From the NCBI GenBank assembly GCA_019353055.1, contig JABAHL010000003.1, forward strand, positions 1-64,000: a DNA stretch of 64,000 nucleotides, read 5' to 3'. This DNA comes from Faucicola osloensis_C (GTDB lineage: Bacteria > Pseudomonadota > Gammaproteobacteria > Pseudomonadales > Moraxellaceae). The stretch's first letter is position 1. The number at the start of each line of letters is the position of its first letter. Below, one piece after another: positions 35,360 to 44,662 of the stretch. The notes beneath the pieces are model-generated. The model saw only the letters and a list, made by a program, of their open reading frames with translations, was not told where the DNA came from and did not search any database. Both the position numbers and the translations under genes were made by a program.

Positions 35360-35908
35360 TCAATGCTGCGTTTCTGGATTGATAGCTGGAGTGTTTGAAT
35401 CGTTGCTGCTGGCGTCACTAGTAAACATCGTGACTTTGTTGTCGTGAATAATCATACGATCGGACAAGTTAGGGTAAAACATATTGAGCTCGGTCACCGC
35501 GCGGTTGGTCACTTGCGGGGTGGCGCTAAAAGTTTGCTGCTCAATCAGCATACGTTGGTGTTCCATTTGCAGCTGGCGAAATTGTTTTTTGAGTTTTTGC
35601 AGCTCGCCATATTGTTGGTGATAACTTTGGATTTGCTCGACGACGCTCACCCCTGTCCACAAAATCGCAATCACTAATAGCATCATCGCAACCGCATATA
35701 GACTAACGCCGCGATACTCAGTATCGAGCATCTCGCTAATACTGGTACCCAAGCCTTCACTATTCCTTTTCATCGTCGTATTATTTTTTACCGTAGCTTC
35801 TTTATTTTTGGCGGAGAAAAGACGCGTTTTTTTGGGCGAATTTTGGTTATCGCGGCCATTTGACATGGGGTCACTCGTCATGGGAGGCAGGGGCTGAGAT
35901 TTTGGCAT
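35360..35908 (-). CDS. ftsL: Cell division protein FtsL
   Basis: Bitopic divisome protein that pairs with FtsB and FtsQ. It has one transmembrane segment at about 62-82 (SLYAVAMMLLVIAILWTGV region) followed by a leucine/glutamine-rich coiled coil (LQKLKKQFRQLQMEHQRM region) and a short periplasmic C-terminal part. At 182 residues it is longer than E. coli FtsL (121) because of a polar N-terminal tail; internal ATGs at 35881 and 35866 could shorten it by 9 or 14 residues and no start has a strong ribosome site. Identified mainly by position between rsmH and ftsI. Confidence 0.82.
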   Translation of the reverse strand: MPKSQPLPPMTSDPMSNGRDNQNSPKKTRLFSAKNKEATVKNNTTMKRNSEGLGTSISEMLDTEYRGVSLYAVAMMLLVIAILWTGVSVVEQIQSYHQQYGELQKLKKQFRQLQMEHQRMLIEQQTFSATPQVTNRAVTELNMFYPNLSDRMIIHDNKVTMFTSDASSNDSNTPAINPETQH

Positions 35909-36049
35909 TTTTATATCAAAGAGCTTTTTATATCAAATAGCAGGGTATCAAGATAAAACAAGTCATTATAACGCAACCCATCTAAGTTTGGTTAATGCAA
36001 TCGTTTTTTATTGTTTGTTATAAATATCATGTTACAAAAACGGCGACTT

Positions 36050-37009
36050 TTACAGTCGGGTGGCGGAACGAAGCCAAGCACTTCTGGCGCGCGGGTTGGT
36101 TTTTATTTCCGTATCCAACGGGGCGACACGCTCAGGTTTAGATAGGAGCTTGGGGCGTTTGGGTGGCATCGGCAAATTGGCATCTTCAGGGTATTGACCT
36201 TTACTGTGTTTTTGCAAAAACTGCTTGACGATGCGGTCTTCTAGCGAATGAAAACTAATCACCGCCAAGCGTCCCCCTACCTTAAGCGCCATGAGCGATT
36301 GATCCAAGAAGCTGTCGATATCACCGAGTTCATTATTGATAAAAATACGCATGGCTTGAAAACTTTGGGTGGCAGGGTGCTTGCCTTTTTGCCAGTTGGG
36401 ATGCGCCTGTTTGATGGCTTCTGCCAGCGCTAGGGTAGAATCGTAGTGGTCCATTTGTTTGATTGCCCTTGCAATACGGCGGCTGTGTCGTTCTTCGCCA
36501 TAGTTATACAGCACATCGGCAAGCACGGTTTCATCGACGCGTTTTAACCATTGGGCGACCGATTCGCCACGGGTGGTATCCATGCGCATATCCACCGCGC
36601 CATCGCGCATAAAGCTAAAGCCGCGGCTACCGTCATCCAGCTGCGGCGAGGACACGCCCAAATCTGCCATAATCCCATCGACCTGTTCAATCCCTAATCG
36701 CTGCAGATTTTCTTGCAGTTTGGCAAAACTATCATGAATCACTATCACGCGCGCATCACTGGCTGCCAATGCTTGCGCCGTTTGTATGGCTTGGGGGTCT
36801 TTATCAAATACGAGCAGTCGACTGTCTTTATCCAAATAAGTTAACAGCAATCGGCTGTGCCCACCCCGCCCAAATGTCGCATCGACAAAGGTGCCCGTTT
36901 TTTTGATGATTCCTGTTTCTAGCGCCGCTACAGTTACATTGAGCACACTTGCCACCGTTTCCTTTAATAAAACGGTTTCATGGATAAATTCAGGTGCGCT
37001 AACAGTCAT
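36050..37009 (-). CDS. rsmH: 16S rRNA (cytosine1402-N4)-methyltransferase
   Basis: Methylates C1402 in the decoding centre; first gene of this dcw block. Family blocks: HETVLLKE at the N-terminus, DATFGRGGHSRLLL (SAM motif), GIMADLGVSSPQLDD, RGFSFMRDGAVDMRM and AVISFHSLEDRIVKQF. The ATG at 37009 gives the standard N-terminus (319 residues) with GAG seven bases upstream. mraZ, which normally precedes rsmH, is missing; galE lies there instead. Confidence 0.96.
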   Translation of the reverse strand: MTVSAPEFIHETVLLKETVASVLNVTVAALETGIIKKTGTFVDATFGRGGHSRLLLTYLDKDSRLLVFDKDPQAIQTAQALAASDARVIVIHDSFAKLQENLQRLGIEQVDGIMADLGVSSPQLDDGSRGFSFMRDGAVDMRMDTTRGESVAQWLKRVDETVLADVLYNYGEERHSRRIARAIKQMDHYDSTLALAEAIKQAHPNWQKGKHPATQSFQAMRIFINNELGDIDSFLDQSLMALKVGGRLAVISFHSLEDRIVKQFLQKHSKGQYPEDANLPMPPKRPKLLSKPERVAPLDTEIKTNPRARSAWLRSATRL

Positions 37010-37100
37010 AACAGGCTCAATGGGACAATAAGAAAAAAGAAATTCGCTAAACAATCGCTAGGGTGAAAACAACTAAAAATCATAATTTATCTAACCCCCT

Positions 37101-37128
37101 ATTATCGCTGAAGCGAGCCTAGGGTCAA
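37101..37128 (-). promoter_or_regulatory. Candidate promoter of the rsmH-ftsL-ftsI-murE operon
   Basis: Minus-strand TTGACC (37123-37128), 16-base spacer, GATAAT (37101-37106), located about 92 bases before the rsmH start. Five of six bases match consensus in each box. Confidence 0.6.
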
Positions 37129-37146
37129 GTAAAATCATAACCTTGA

Positions 37147-37189
37147 CTAGGTTTTTATGATAAAAATGCTCATCTTTGATAAAACCTAG
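37147..37189. repeat. Inverted repeat upstream of the rsmH promoter
   Basis: CTAGGTTTT (37147-37155) and AAAACCTAG (37181-37189) form a 9-bp inverted repeat with 25 bases between them, directly upstream of the candidate -35 box. It could be an operator or simply a second hairpin downstream of galE. Confidence 0.6.
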
Positions 37190-37193
37190 CCAT

Positions 37194-37217
37194 AAAAAAG
37201 ACGGTCATAAAACCGTC
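37194..37217 (-). terminator. Terminator of the galU-pgi-ugd-like-galE operon
   Basis: GACGGT (37200-37205) / ACCGTC (37212-37217) with a T run on the minus strand. Confidence 0.85.
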
Positions 37218-37256
37218 GTTATTATTCGTTAATACTCGCCAATATTAAAGCGGTGC

Positions 37257-38291
37257 TTAATCGTCATAACCTTTGGGGTTTTGGCTTTGCCAACGCCAGG
37301 TGTCGGTACACATACGCTCGATATCAAACTCAGCTTGCCAGCCCAACAGATGCTTGGCTTTATCACTACTGGCATAACAACTGGCAATGTCGCCAGGTCG
37401 TCTTGGTGCTATACTATAAGGCACGGGTTGACCCGTGGTTTTGATAAAGGCATTCACCAATTCTAATACAGATGTCCCTTTACCTGTACCCAAGTTAATC
37501 GGCTCAAATCCGAGCTGGGTTTGCTGTTCCAAATACTGTAAAGCGGCGACATGCCCTTTTGCCAAATCAACCACATGGATGTAATCTCGCACGCCTGTCC
37601 CATCCACAGTATCATAATCATTGCCAAACACACTTAATTGCGGCAGCTTACCCACTGCCACTTGGCTGACATACGGCATCAAATTGTTTGGAATGCCATT
37701 GGGATTTTCACCTATGGTTCCGGTATGGTGGGCACCAATGGGATTAAAATAGCGCAGTGAAATTAATTGCCAGTGGTTATCTGATTTTGCCAAGTCTTCA
37801 AGCATGTGTTCAATCATTAGCTTGCTTTGCCCATAAGGATTGGTCGCAGAGCGCGGTGAGGATTCGACAATTGGCAAGGCTTCTGGGTCACCATACACGG
37901 TTGCTGATGACGAGAAAATCAAGTTTTTTACTTGGGCGTTGGTCATCGCATCGAGTAGATTGAGCGTACCTGCGACATTGTTTTGATAATACCAAAGTGG
38001 CTTGGCAACCGACTCACCGACCGCCTTTAGTCCTGCAAAATGAATCACCGCAGTGAAGTCATGCGCGGCAAAGGTTTTGGCAAGCAGCTGTGTGTCCAAA
38101 ATATCGCCTTCGATAAACTCAATGGACTGCCCTACAATTTGCTGAACGCGCGCCAGCGATATGGGACTACTATTGGATAAATTATCATACACCACAGGGG
38201 TGAATCCTGCAGCAATTAGCTCAATTAACGTATGTGAGCCAATATAGCCTGCGCCGCCAGTCACTAAGATTTTTTTGCTTTGATTGGTCAT
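37257..38291 (-). CDS. galE: UDP-glucose 4-epimerase
   Basis: NAD-dependent short-chain dehydrogenase-type epimerase that interconverts UDP-glucose and UDP-galactose for surface polysaccharide synthesis. The 344-residue protein has GGAGYIGSHTLIEL, SSSATVYGDP, the YGQSK catalytic Tyr/Lys and RYFNPIGAH. A preference for N-acetylated sugars (Gne activity) cannot be excluded. It is the last gene of a tight operon, eight bases after the ugd-like gene. Confidence 0.95.
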   Translation of the reverse strand: MTNQSKKILVTGGAGYIGSHTLIELIAAGFTPVVYDNLSNSSPISLARVQQIVGQSIEFIEGDILDTQLLAKTFAAHDFTAVIHFAGLKAVGESVAKPLWYYQNNVAGTLNLLDAMTNAQVKNLIFSSSATVYGDPEALPIVESSPRSATNPYGQSKLMIEHMLEDLAKSDNHWQLISLRYFNPIGAHHTGTIGENPNGIPNNLMPYVSQVAVGKLPQLSVFGNDYDTVDGTGVRDYIHVVDLAKGHVAALQYLEQQTQLGFEPINLGTGKGTSVLELVNAFIKTTGQPVPYSIAPRRPGDIASCYASSDKAKHLLGWQAEFDIERMCTDTWRWQSQNPKGYDD

Positions 38292-38299
38292 TGTTTTGC

Positions 38300-39562
38300 C
38301 TATTTTTTACAGCCTATACCCGTATAAAAACCAACGAGCTGCTGAATTTGTGGTTCGGTTAACGTATTTTTTGCATCAAAAATGGGTAATGCAATGTTAT
38401 TTAAACGATTGATATCCGGCTTGATTGGTAGCGACCAATTGACAATAAACAACGCTTGCACTTGCGTAAGCGGCGCATAGGCATCGTCGGTCAATGAAAA
38501 CAGCGGATGATTACCGTATAACTCTAACAATTCTTCTTTGGTATTGTTGGCATACACAATCGTCTTGATATTGTATGACCATAACAATTTAATGAGTGGA
38601 TGAAACGCTGAATGGGTGGTGCGTCCTGTACCATTACGATAGCCTGAGCCCCAAATCATCACCGTTTTGTTTTCGATAAAGCCATCAAAATATTGCCAAA
38701 ATTCACGGAAAATCAGTTCTTTTTGGTCTTCATTAATCGATTTTACCGCCTCTAACAACGACGTCTCTACTTGATTGTGCTTAAAGCCATCAATCAAAAA
38801 ATCCAATTCTAGTGGCAATGACTTGCCACCAAACCCCCAACCTGCTTTGAGATAATCTTTACCAATGCGTTTATCCAGCCCAAGGATTTGCTCGACTTGT
38901 TTGATATTGACCTGTTCACTGGCGGCGAGACGTGCCATTTCATTCATGAAAGACAAGCGTGTTGCCAGCATTCCCATGATACTACTGCGCGCAAATTCTG
39001 CCGTTTTGATATCGGTAATAAAATGCTTGTCACTTTTTTCAATAAAAAACAGTAAAATGTTGTTTTGCGCGCTACTGCCTTGCGTTTTTTCACCAATCAG
39101 TGCCAAATCGGCTTGGAAAAAAGAACTAAAATTCGCCCCATCTTTCATAAAAATAAAGGGAAGATAATACACCCAAGTAGTCGTCAATTTGCGCGCGAAT
39201 TGTTCAATCTCACCAATCGCTTTGACACCGCTGATGATAATCTGGGTCGTTGGATTAAAATGAAATGAGCCAAATTGGTCAAGCGCCTGCGCTGATACGC
39301 CATCGACAAACAACCAAATATCATCTGCGCTAACATAGGCTGAAAAATCATGGGTTGGCAAAGGCTGGGTAACGATGTTGCCTTGAGATTGGTATAACTG
39401 CCACAATAGCACCATCTGCCGATCAAACTGGTAATCATTCATAACCTGCTGAAGCCTACCGTCATCGGTCAATAACATGACTTGGTATTGAAGGGTGGCA
39501 AGTAAAATACAGGCATTGATTGATTCATTGGTACTGCCAATTACATATACAGTTTTGGTCAT
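38300..39562 (-). CDS. Degenerate UDP-glucose/GDP-mannose dehydrogenase-like protein
   Basis: The 420-residue protein has the layout of UDP-glucose 6-dehydrogenase: N-terminal Rossmann fold, central helical domain (MARLAASEQVNIKQVEQILG resembles the conserved NE/ANxxD region), and C-terminal domain (MIWGSGYRNGTGRTTHSAFHPL region). But the N-terminal glycine motif GxGYVG is replaced by GSTNESI, and the catalytic block GFGGSCLPKD reads GFGGKSLPLE, so the nucleophilic cysteine is missing and replaced by a serine-containing segment. Enzymatic oxidation of UDP-glucose is therefore doubtful. The frame is intact for its full length, in an operon with pgi and galE, which argues against simple decay. 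Confidence 0.75.
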   Translation of the reverse strand: MTKTVYVIGSTNESINACILLATLQYQVMLLTDDGRLQQVMNDYQFDRQMVLLWQLYQSQGNIVTQPLPTHDFSAYVSADDIWLFVDGVSAQALDQFGSFHFNPTTQIIISGVKAIGEIEQFARKLTTTWVYYLPFIFMKDGANFSSFFQADLALIGEKTQGSSAQNNILLFFIEKSDKHFITDIKTAEFARSSIMGMLATRLSFMNEMARLAASEQVNIKQVEQILGLDKRIGKDYLKAGWGFGGKSLPLELDFLIDGFKHNQVETSLLEAVKSINEDQKELIFREFWQYFDGFIENKTVMIWGSGYRNGTGRTTHSAFHPLIKLLWSYNIKTIVYANNTKEELLELYGNHPLFSLTDDAYAPLTQVQALFIVNWSLPIKPDINRLNNIALPIFDAKNTLTEPQIQQLVGFYTGIGCKK

Positions 39563-39590
39563 TGTTTTCTTCTTTTATTCCTATCTATCA

Positions 39591-41237
39591 TCAGCTTGCA
39601 AAGATTGTTTTAATGGTATTTAGCAACTGATTGGTTGAGCTATCAAATGGCTGCGCTTGTTGCGGCGATAATTCTTGCGTTGATACCAAGGCATCAAAGA
39701 CGGCATTAGCCATCACTTTACCCACTTCAACCCCCCACTGGTCAAATGGGTTAATCTGCCAAATGACTGACATAACAAACACTTTGTGCTCATACAATGC
39801 AATCAATGATCCTAACGTTCTTGGGGTCAGCTGCTTGAGTAGAATGGTCGTTGACGGCTGATTGCCGCGATAATGCTTGAATTTATCCATACCATTATTG
39901 CTGTCTTTGATGGCGGCATTACCAAACGCCAACACTTGGCTTTGCGCTAGACAGTTGGCAAGCGAAAGTCCATGCTGCTCAAGCAAGTTTTTATTGATTT
40001 TTTGGGCATCTGCGTAGCGTTTGATGGGCGCAATAAAATCACAACTGACTGCCTGTGTGCCTTGATGCAGCAACTGATAAAACGCATGCTGAGCATTGGA
40101 GCCAATATCACCCCACAAAATCGGACAAGTACTGTAAGTCACTGCCTCACCTTGGCGATTGACAGATTTACCGTTACTCTCCATCTCAAGCTGGGTTAAA
40201 TAGTTGGGAAAAAAAGATAACCGACCATCATAAGGTAGAACCGTATGGGCATTAATATGCAAAAACGTACTGTTCCAAACACCGAGTAGCCCTAACAACA
40301 CAGGCATGTTTTGAGAAAAATCGGCGGTGGCAAAATGTCGATCCATCTCATAGGCACCTGCTAGCAATTCATAAAAATTGTGCATGCCAATTTTTATGGC
40401 AATCGCCAGTCCAATCACCGACCACATGGAGAATCGACCCCCAACCCAATCCCAGAGCATTAGTTGGTTATCGACATGAATACCCCATTCTGACATCTTA
40501 TCCGCTTTGGTAGAAATCCCAATAAAATGACGACGCAAAATAGTGGCTTTGTTATCATGACTGGCTAACAACCACGACATCGCCGTCTTGGCATTGGACA
40601 GCGTATCAATGGTGGAAAATGATTTCGACGAGATAATAAACAGCGTGGTTTGCGGATTTAATACTTTGAGCAAACTATCGAGCTGGGTGCCATCCATATT
40701 GGAGACAAAATGCACACTGATAGGGGTATCTGTCCATTCTTTTAGTGCCGTTGTTGCCATCACTGGCCCTAGATCTGAGCCGCCGACGCCGATATTCACC
40801 ACATCGGTGATTGCCTGACCAGAATAACCACGCCAGACCCCATTACGAATCCGCTCAACCAACTTTTCCGCTTTTTGTAAGCTCATATGCACTTGCTCAA
40901 TGACATTGACACCTTCGACCCAAACTTGCTCGCCTTGCGGCTGTCTTAGTGCGGTATGTAATGCCGGACGATGCTCAGTATCATTCACGATTTCACCTGT
41001 CATCAGCCGACGGATTTCTTGCGCTAATTCACGCTCATTTGCCAGGGTGACTAAATTGCTAAGGACAGCCGCATCAATTTTTTGTTTACTAAAATCCATG
41101 ATCATGTCGCACGCGGCAACGCGGTACTGTAAGCCGCGATTGGATTGTTGGCTAAACAATTGATTAAGCGTGGCCATACTATCTGCCTGGGTAGACAGTG
41201 TTTGCCATGTACGATTCGCACTTGTATCGGTTGACAT
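39591..41237 (-). CDS. pgi: Glucose-6-phosphate isomerase
   Basis: Interconverts glucose-6-P and fructose-6-P. The 548-residue protein carries the family signatures DVVNIGVGGSDLGPVM, FISSKSFSTIDT, GGRFSMWSVIGL and the C-terminal NPFDQWGVEVGK. AGGG precedes the ATG. In the operon galU-pgi-ugd-like-galE it feeds UDP-sugar synthesis rather than only glycolysis; in Acinetobacter the same enzyme sits in the capsule locus. Confidence 0.96.
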   Translation of the reverse strand: MSTDTSANRTWQTLSTQADSMATLNQLFSQQSNRGLQYRVAACDMIMDFSKQKIDAAVLSNLVTLANERELAQEIRRLMTGEIVNDTEHRPALHTALRQPQGEQVWVEGVNVIEQVHMSLQKAEKLVERIRNGVWRGYSGQAITDVVNIGVGGSDLGPVMATTALKEWTDTPISVHFVSNMDGTQLDSLLKVLNPQTTLFIISSKSFSTIDTLSNAKTAMSWLLASHDNKATILRRHFIGISTKADKMSEWGIHVDNQLMLWDWVGGRFSMWSVIGLAIAIKIGMHNFYELLAGAYEMDRHFATADFSQNMPVLLGLLGVWNSTFLHINAHTVLPYDGRLSFFPNYLTQLEMESNGKSVNRQGEAVTYSTCPILWGDIGSNAQHAFYQLLHQGTQAVSCDFIAPIKRYADAQKINKNLLEQHGLSLANCLAQSQVLAFGNAAIKDSNNGMDKFKHYRGNQPSTTILLKQLTPRTLGSLIALYEHKVFVMSVIWQINPFDQWGVEVGKVMANAVFDALVSTQELSPQQAQPFDSSTNQLLNTIKTIFAS

Positions 41238-41254
41238 TCGTCTATGACCCTATA

Positions 41255-42142
41255 TTAATTTGCTGTATGTTGAAACGCTTCAATACCCAATTGAGTGGCA
41301 AAATAACCCACGGCTTGCAAGTAGCTATTCATATCACCTGCATCAAAGCTATTACCCACCATGCTAACCACGTCTACCCCTTGCGTGCTAATAAGCGCAT
41401 CAATGGCATCGGTCAGCTGAATCTCCCCACCCACACTTGGCTGCGTGTTGGTTAGATACTCAAAAATAGCATTATTAAACACATAGCGCCCAACGACAGC
41501 CAAGTTAGAAGGCGCATCTTCAGCGTTGGGTTTTTCCACAAATCCCGTCACAGCAAATGACTGGTTTTGTTCAGACTTTGCTACCATTTGTGTGCTGGCA
41601 AGCTTGGCAATGCCATATTTAGAAATATCACTTTCTTTCACTGGATCAACCAATATCTGCGAATGCTGCTGCTTGGCAAACTGCTGTAGCATGTAGGCTA
41701 AATTCTGCTGATTATAGTCAGTATTATAAGGGTTCAAAATTACATCTGGTAACAGCACAGCAAATGGCTCATCACCTACAATCGCACGGGCTTGCAAGAC
41801 GGCATGCCCTAATCCTAACGGTTTGCCTTGGCGCACACTGGTAACCGTGACTCCTGCAGGTAGCCAGTTTAAACTATCGGCTAGCGCCGCTTTGCCTTTA
41901 CCGCGTAACTGGGTATCAAGCTCGCTATTGATGTCAAAATAGTTTTCAATGGCGGTTTTTTGCGCATGATTGACCAAGACAATATTGGTTAAACCTGCGG
42001 CAATCGCTTCTTCAACGACGTATTGAATGGCTGGCTTATTGCCAAGCGGTAGCAACTCTTTTGGCACGGCTTTTGATAGTGGTAACATACGCGTGCCAAA
42101 CCCTGCCACAGGGATAACAGCGTGAGTGATTTTTTTCGACAT
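41255..42142 (-). CDS. galU: UTP--glucose-1-phosphate uridylyltransferase
   Basis: Makes UDP-glucose from UTP and glucose-1-P. The 295-residue protein shows VIPVAGFGTRMLPLSKAVPK, the ELLPLGNKPAIQYVVEEA substrate loop and GKPLGLGHAVLQA. It is the first gene of the four-gene sugar operon, 17 bases before pgi. The 213-base upstream region holds the sucD terminator and a 16-bp tandem repeat. Confidence 0.96.
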   Translation of the reverse strand: MSKKITHAVIPVAGFGTRMLPLSKAVPKELLPLGNKPAIQYVVEEAIAAGLTNIVLVNHAQKTAIENYFDINSELDTQLRGKGKAALADSLNWLPAGVTVTSVRQGKPLGLGHAVLQARAIVGDEPFAVLLPDVILNPYNTDYNQQNLAYMLQQFAKQQHSQILVDPVKESDISKYGIAKLASTQMVAKSEQNQSFAVTGFVEKPNAEDAPSNLAVVGRYVFNNAIFEYLTNTQPSVGGEIQLTDAIDALISTQGVDVVSMVGNSFDAGDMNSYLQAVGYFATQLGIEAFQHTAN

Positions 42143-42261
42143 AGTGACTCTTAATAAGAAAAGTTGTTCAAATAGTTGATATCAAGCTTAACATATTTTT
42201 ATGGCAAATATTTTATCTGCCCGAATATTTTAAACGCATTATTAAAATTGATTGAGGGTAT

Positions 42262-42293
42262 TTTGCTAACACCAGCGTTTGCTAACACCAGCG
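42262..42293. repeat. Perfect 16-bp tandem duplication between galU and sucD
   Basis: TTTGCTAACACCAGCG occurs at 42262-42277 and again at 42278-42293 with no mismatch, next to the sucD terminator. Confidence 0.95.
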
Positions 42294-42300
42294 GATAATA

Positions 42301-42333
42301 AAAAAGCAGATAACCCAATGATTATCTGCTTTT
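42301..42333 (-). terminator. Terminator of the TCA cluster after sucD
   Basis: AAAAGCAGATAA (42302-42313) pairs with TTATCTGCTTTT (42322-42333); an A run on the plus strand gives the T run for the minus transcript. Confidence 0.92.
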
Positions 42334-42355
42334 GATTAGTCAAAATAGCCAATCA

Positions 42356-43258
42356 TTACCAACCAGTGACTTCTTTTACTTTTTCACCGATTTTTGAAGG
42401 GTCACGGGTATAAGCAATACCAGCTTCTTCAAAGGCTTTGAATTTTTCTTCTGCTGTACCTTTACCACCTGAGATAATCGCACCGGCATGTCCCATACGT
42501 TTACCTTTTGGTGCTGTGACACCTGCGATATAACCAATGACGGGTTTAGTCACGTGATCTTTAACGTATGCAGCCGCTTCCTCTTCAGCCGTACCACCGA
42601 TTTCACCGATTAATACAATCGCTTCGGTTTGTGGGTCGTCTTGAAGCAATTTTAATGCGTCGATTTGGTTCATACCTGGGATTGGGTCACCACCGATACC
42701 GATACAGGTTGATTGACCAAAGCCAAGTTTAGTAGTTTGAGCCACTGCTTCATATGTCAATGTACCAGAACGTGAGATAATACCGACTTTACCTTCTTGG
42801 TGAATGTGACCTGGCATGATACCGATTTTGCATTTACCTGGGCTGATAACGCCTGGACAGTTTGGACCTACCATACGGATGATTTCTTCGCCGTTGGCTT
42901 GTAGGTCAGCGTTGACGTTTTCTAGGTAACGTTTGGCTTTTAGCATATCTAGGGTAGGTACGCCTTCGGTGATGACCACAATCAATTTTACGCCAGAGTT
43001 AATCGCTTCAACGATTGAGTCTAATACAAATGGTGCTGGTACAAAGATAACCGAGGCATTGGCACCCGTTGCTGTTACTGCTTCATCCATGGTATCGAAT
43101 ACTGGACGATCAAGGTGGATTGTACCGCCTTTACCTGGGGTCACACCGCCAACGATGTTAGTACCATAAGCAATTGATTGCTCTGAGTGTAGAGTACCGT
43201 TTTTACCTGTGAAACCTTGCACTAATACTTTAGTGTCTTTTCCAACTAATACGCTCAT
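42356..43258 (-). CDS. sucD: Succinyl-CoA synthetase alpha subunit
   Basis: Carries the CoA-binding Rossmann domain (VLVQGFTGKNGTLHSEQ) and the active-site phosphohistidine in GHAGAIISGGKGTAEEK. The 300-residue length is standard. With SucC it makes ATP or GTP from succinyl-CoA. Last gene of the TCA series, 87 bases after sucC, with AAAAGGA before the ATG. Confidence 0.97.
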   Translation of the reverse strand: MSVLVGKDTKVLVQGFTGKNGTLHSEQSIAYGTNIVGGVTPGKGGTIHLDRPVFDTMDEAVTATGANASVIFVPAPFVLDSIVEAINSGVKLIVVITEGVPTLDMLKAKRYLENVNADLQANGEEIIRMVGPNCPGVISPGKCKIGIMPGHIHQEGKVGIISRSGTLTYEAVAQTTKLGFGQSTCIGIGGDPIPGMNQIDALKLLQDDPQTEAIVLIGEIGGTAEEEAAAYVKDHVTKPVIGYIAGVTAPKGKRMGHAGAIISGGKGTAEEKFKAFEEAGIAYTRDPSKIGEKVKEVTGW

Positions 43259-43345
43259 TGTTTTTCCTTTTACTTTTTATGTTTGATTTAAACGATTAAC
43301 CAGTAGGGCACATAGCCCCACTCGCTCATACCTATACTTTCTTAA

Positions 43346-44521
43346 TTAGGCATTATTAACCGCATCAACAATTTTTTGACCGGCTTCAGAAAGACCTTCA
43401 GCAGGAATTAATTTAAGACCTGAATCACGTAGGATTTGCGCACCTTTTTCAGCGTTGTTACCTTCAAGGCGAACAACCACAGGTACGGTAACGTTGACTT
43501 CTTTCACCGCTTCGATAATCGCTTCAGCAATCATGTCACAACGTACGATACCACCGAAAATATTGATGAGTACGCCTTGGACTGATTTGTCTTCAAGAAT
43601 CAATTTGAACGCTTCAACCACACGTTCTTTGGTCGCACCGCCGCCTACGTCTAGGAAGTTAGCGGGTTGACCGCCATATAGTTTGATGATGTCCATGGTT
43701 GCCATCGCAAGACCGGCGCCATTCACCATACAGCCGATGTTACCTTCAAGTGCAACATAGTTTAGGTCAAATTCTGAGGCTTTTAATTCACGCTCATTTT
43801 CTTGTGATTTGTCACGTTGTTCAGCGACTTTTGGCAGGCGATAAAGGGCATTTGAGTCGATACCGATTTTGGCGTCAACACAGGCTAATTCGCCAGATTT
43901 ACGAACCGCTAATGGATTGATTTCAAATAAAGCAAAGTCATTTTCCGTAAAGGCTTTATAAGCGCCTGTCATCAATTTGGCAAATTCGTTGATTTGTTTG
44001 TCTTTTAGACCCAATTTGAAAGCCACTTCACGAGCTTGGCAAGGTTGTAAGCCCACTAGTGGGTCAACCTCTACTTTCAAGATTTTTTCTGGGGTTTCTT
44101 CGGCAACTTTTTCAATTTCCACACCGCCTTCAGTTGACGCCATGAATACCACACGACGGGCTGAACGGTCTACGACTGCCCCTAAATACAATTCAGTTGC
44201 GATTGGATACATGTCTTCGGCGATAAGTACGCTGTTAACAGGTTGACCATTGGCGTCAGTTTGGTAAGTTACCAAGTTTTTACCAATTAATTCTTCAGCA
44301 ATTTGTTTGGCTTCTTCACGCGTTTTAGCGATCTTTACGCCGCCCGCTTTACCACGCCCACCAGCATGTACTTGGGCTTTAACAACCACGGCACCGGCAT
44401 TGCCTGCCATTTTGTCAAACGCTGCTGCGGCTTCGTCGCCATTTTTAGCGATGATACCTTCTTGTACTGGCAATCCATAGCTTTTTAATAATTCTTTGGC
44501 TTGATACTCATGTAAATTCAT
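43346..44521 (-). CDS. sucC: Succinyl-CoA synthetase beta subunit
   Basis: ATP-grasp subunit of 391 residues: N-terminal MNLHEYQAKELLKSYG, the KAQVHAGGRGKAGGVK nucleotide-binding block, FEINPLAV and the C-terminal LINIFGGIVRCD. Start ATG follows GAGAGGA. It lies 204 bases after lpdA; that gap contains repeats and a strong hairpin. Confidence 0.97.
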   Translation of the reverse strand: MNLHEYQAKELLKSYGLPVQEGIIAKNGDEAAAAFDKMAGNAGAVVVKAQVHAGGRGKAGGVKIAKTREEAKQIAEELIGKNLVTYQTDANGQPVNSVLIAEDMYPIATELYLGAVVDRSARRVVFMASTEGGVEIEKVAEETPEKILKVEVDPLVGLQPCQAREVAFKLGLKDKQINEFAKLMTGAYKAFTENDFALFEINPLAVRKSGELACVDAKIGIDSNALYRLPKVAEQRDKSQENERELKASEFDLNYVALEGNIGCMVNGAGLAMATMDIIKLYGGQPANFLDVGGGATKERVVEAFKLILEDKSVQGVLINIFGGIVRCDMIAEAIIEAVKEVNVTVPVVVRLEGNNAEKGAQILRDSGLKLIPAEGLSEAGQKIVDAVNNA

Positions 44522-44585
44522 GAATTTATCCTCTCGGTTTTGGTTTACATTGTTTTAAAATTATTTTTGAATATTGTGGTCCACA

Positions 44586-44620
44586 GTGAGCTAACCTAGT
44601 TAATAATGTGGTTAGCTCAC
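44586..44620. promoter_or_regulatory. 11-bp perfect stem-loop between lpdA and sucC
   Basis: GTGAGCTAACC (44586-44596) pairs exactly with GGTTAGCTCAC (44610-44620) around a 13-base loop. No T run follows on the minus strand, so it is not a classical terminator; it may stabilise or process the mRNA, or bind a protein. Confidence 0.7.
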
Positions 44621-44662
44621 TTGCTTTATCCAAACTATTGATGCATAAACTAATTAGCCCAT

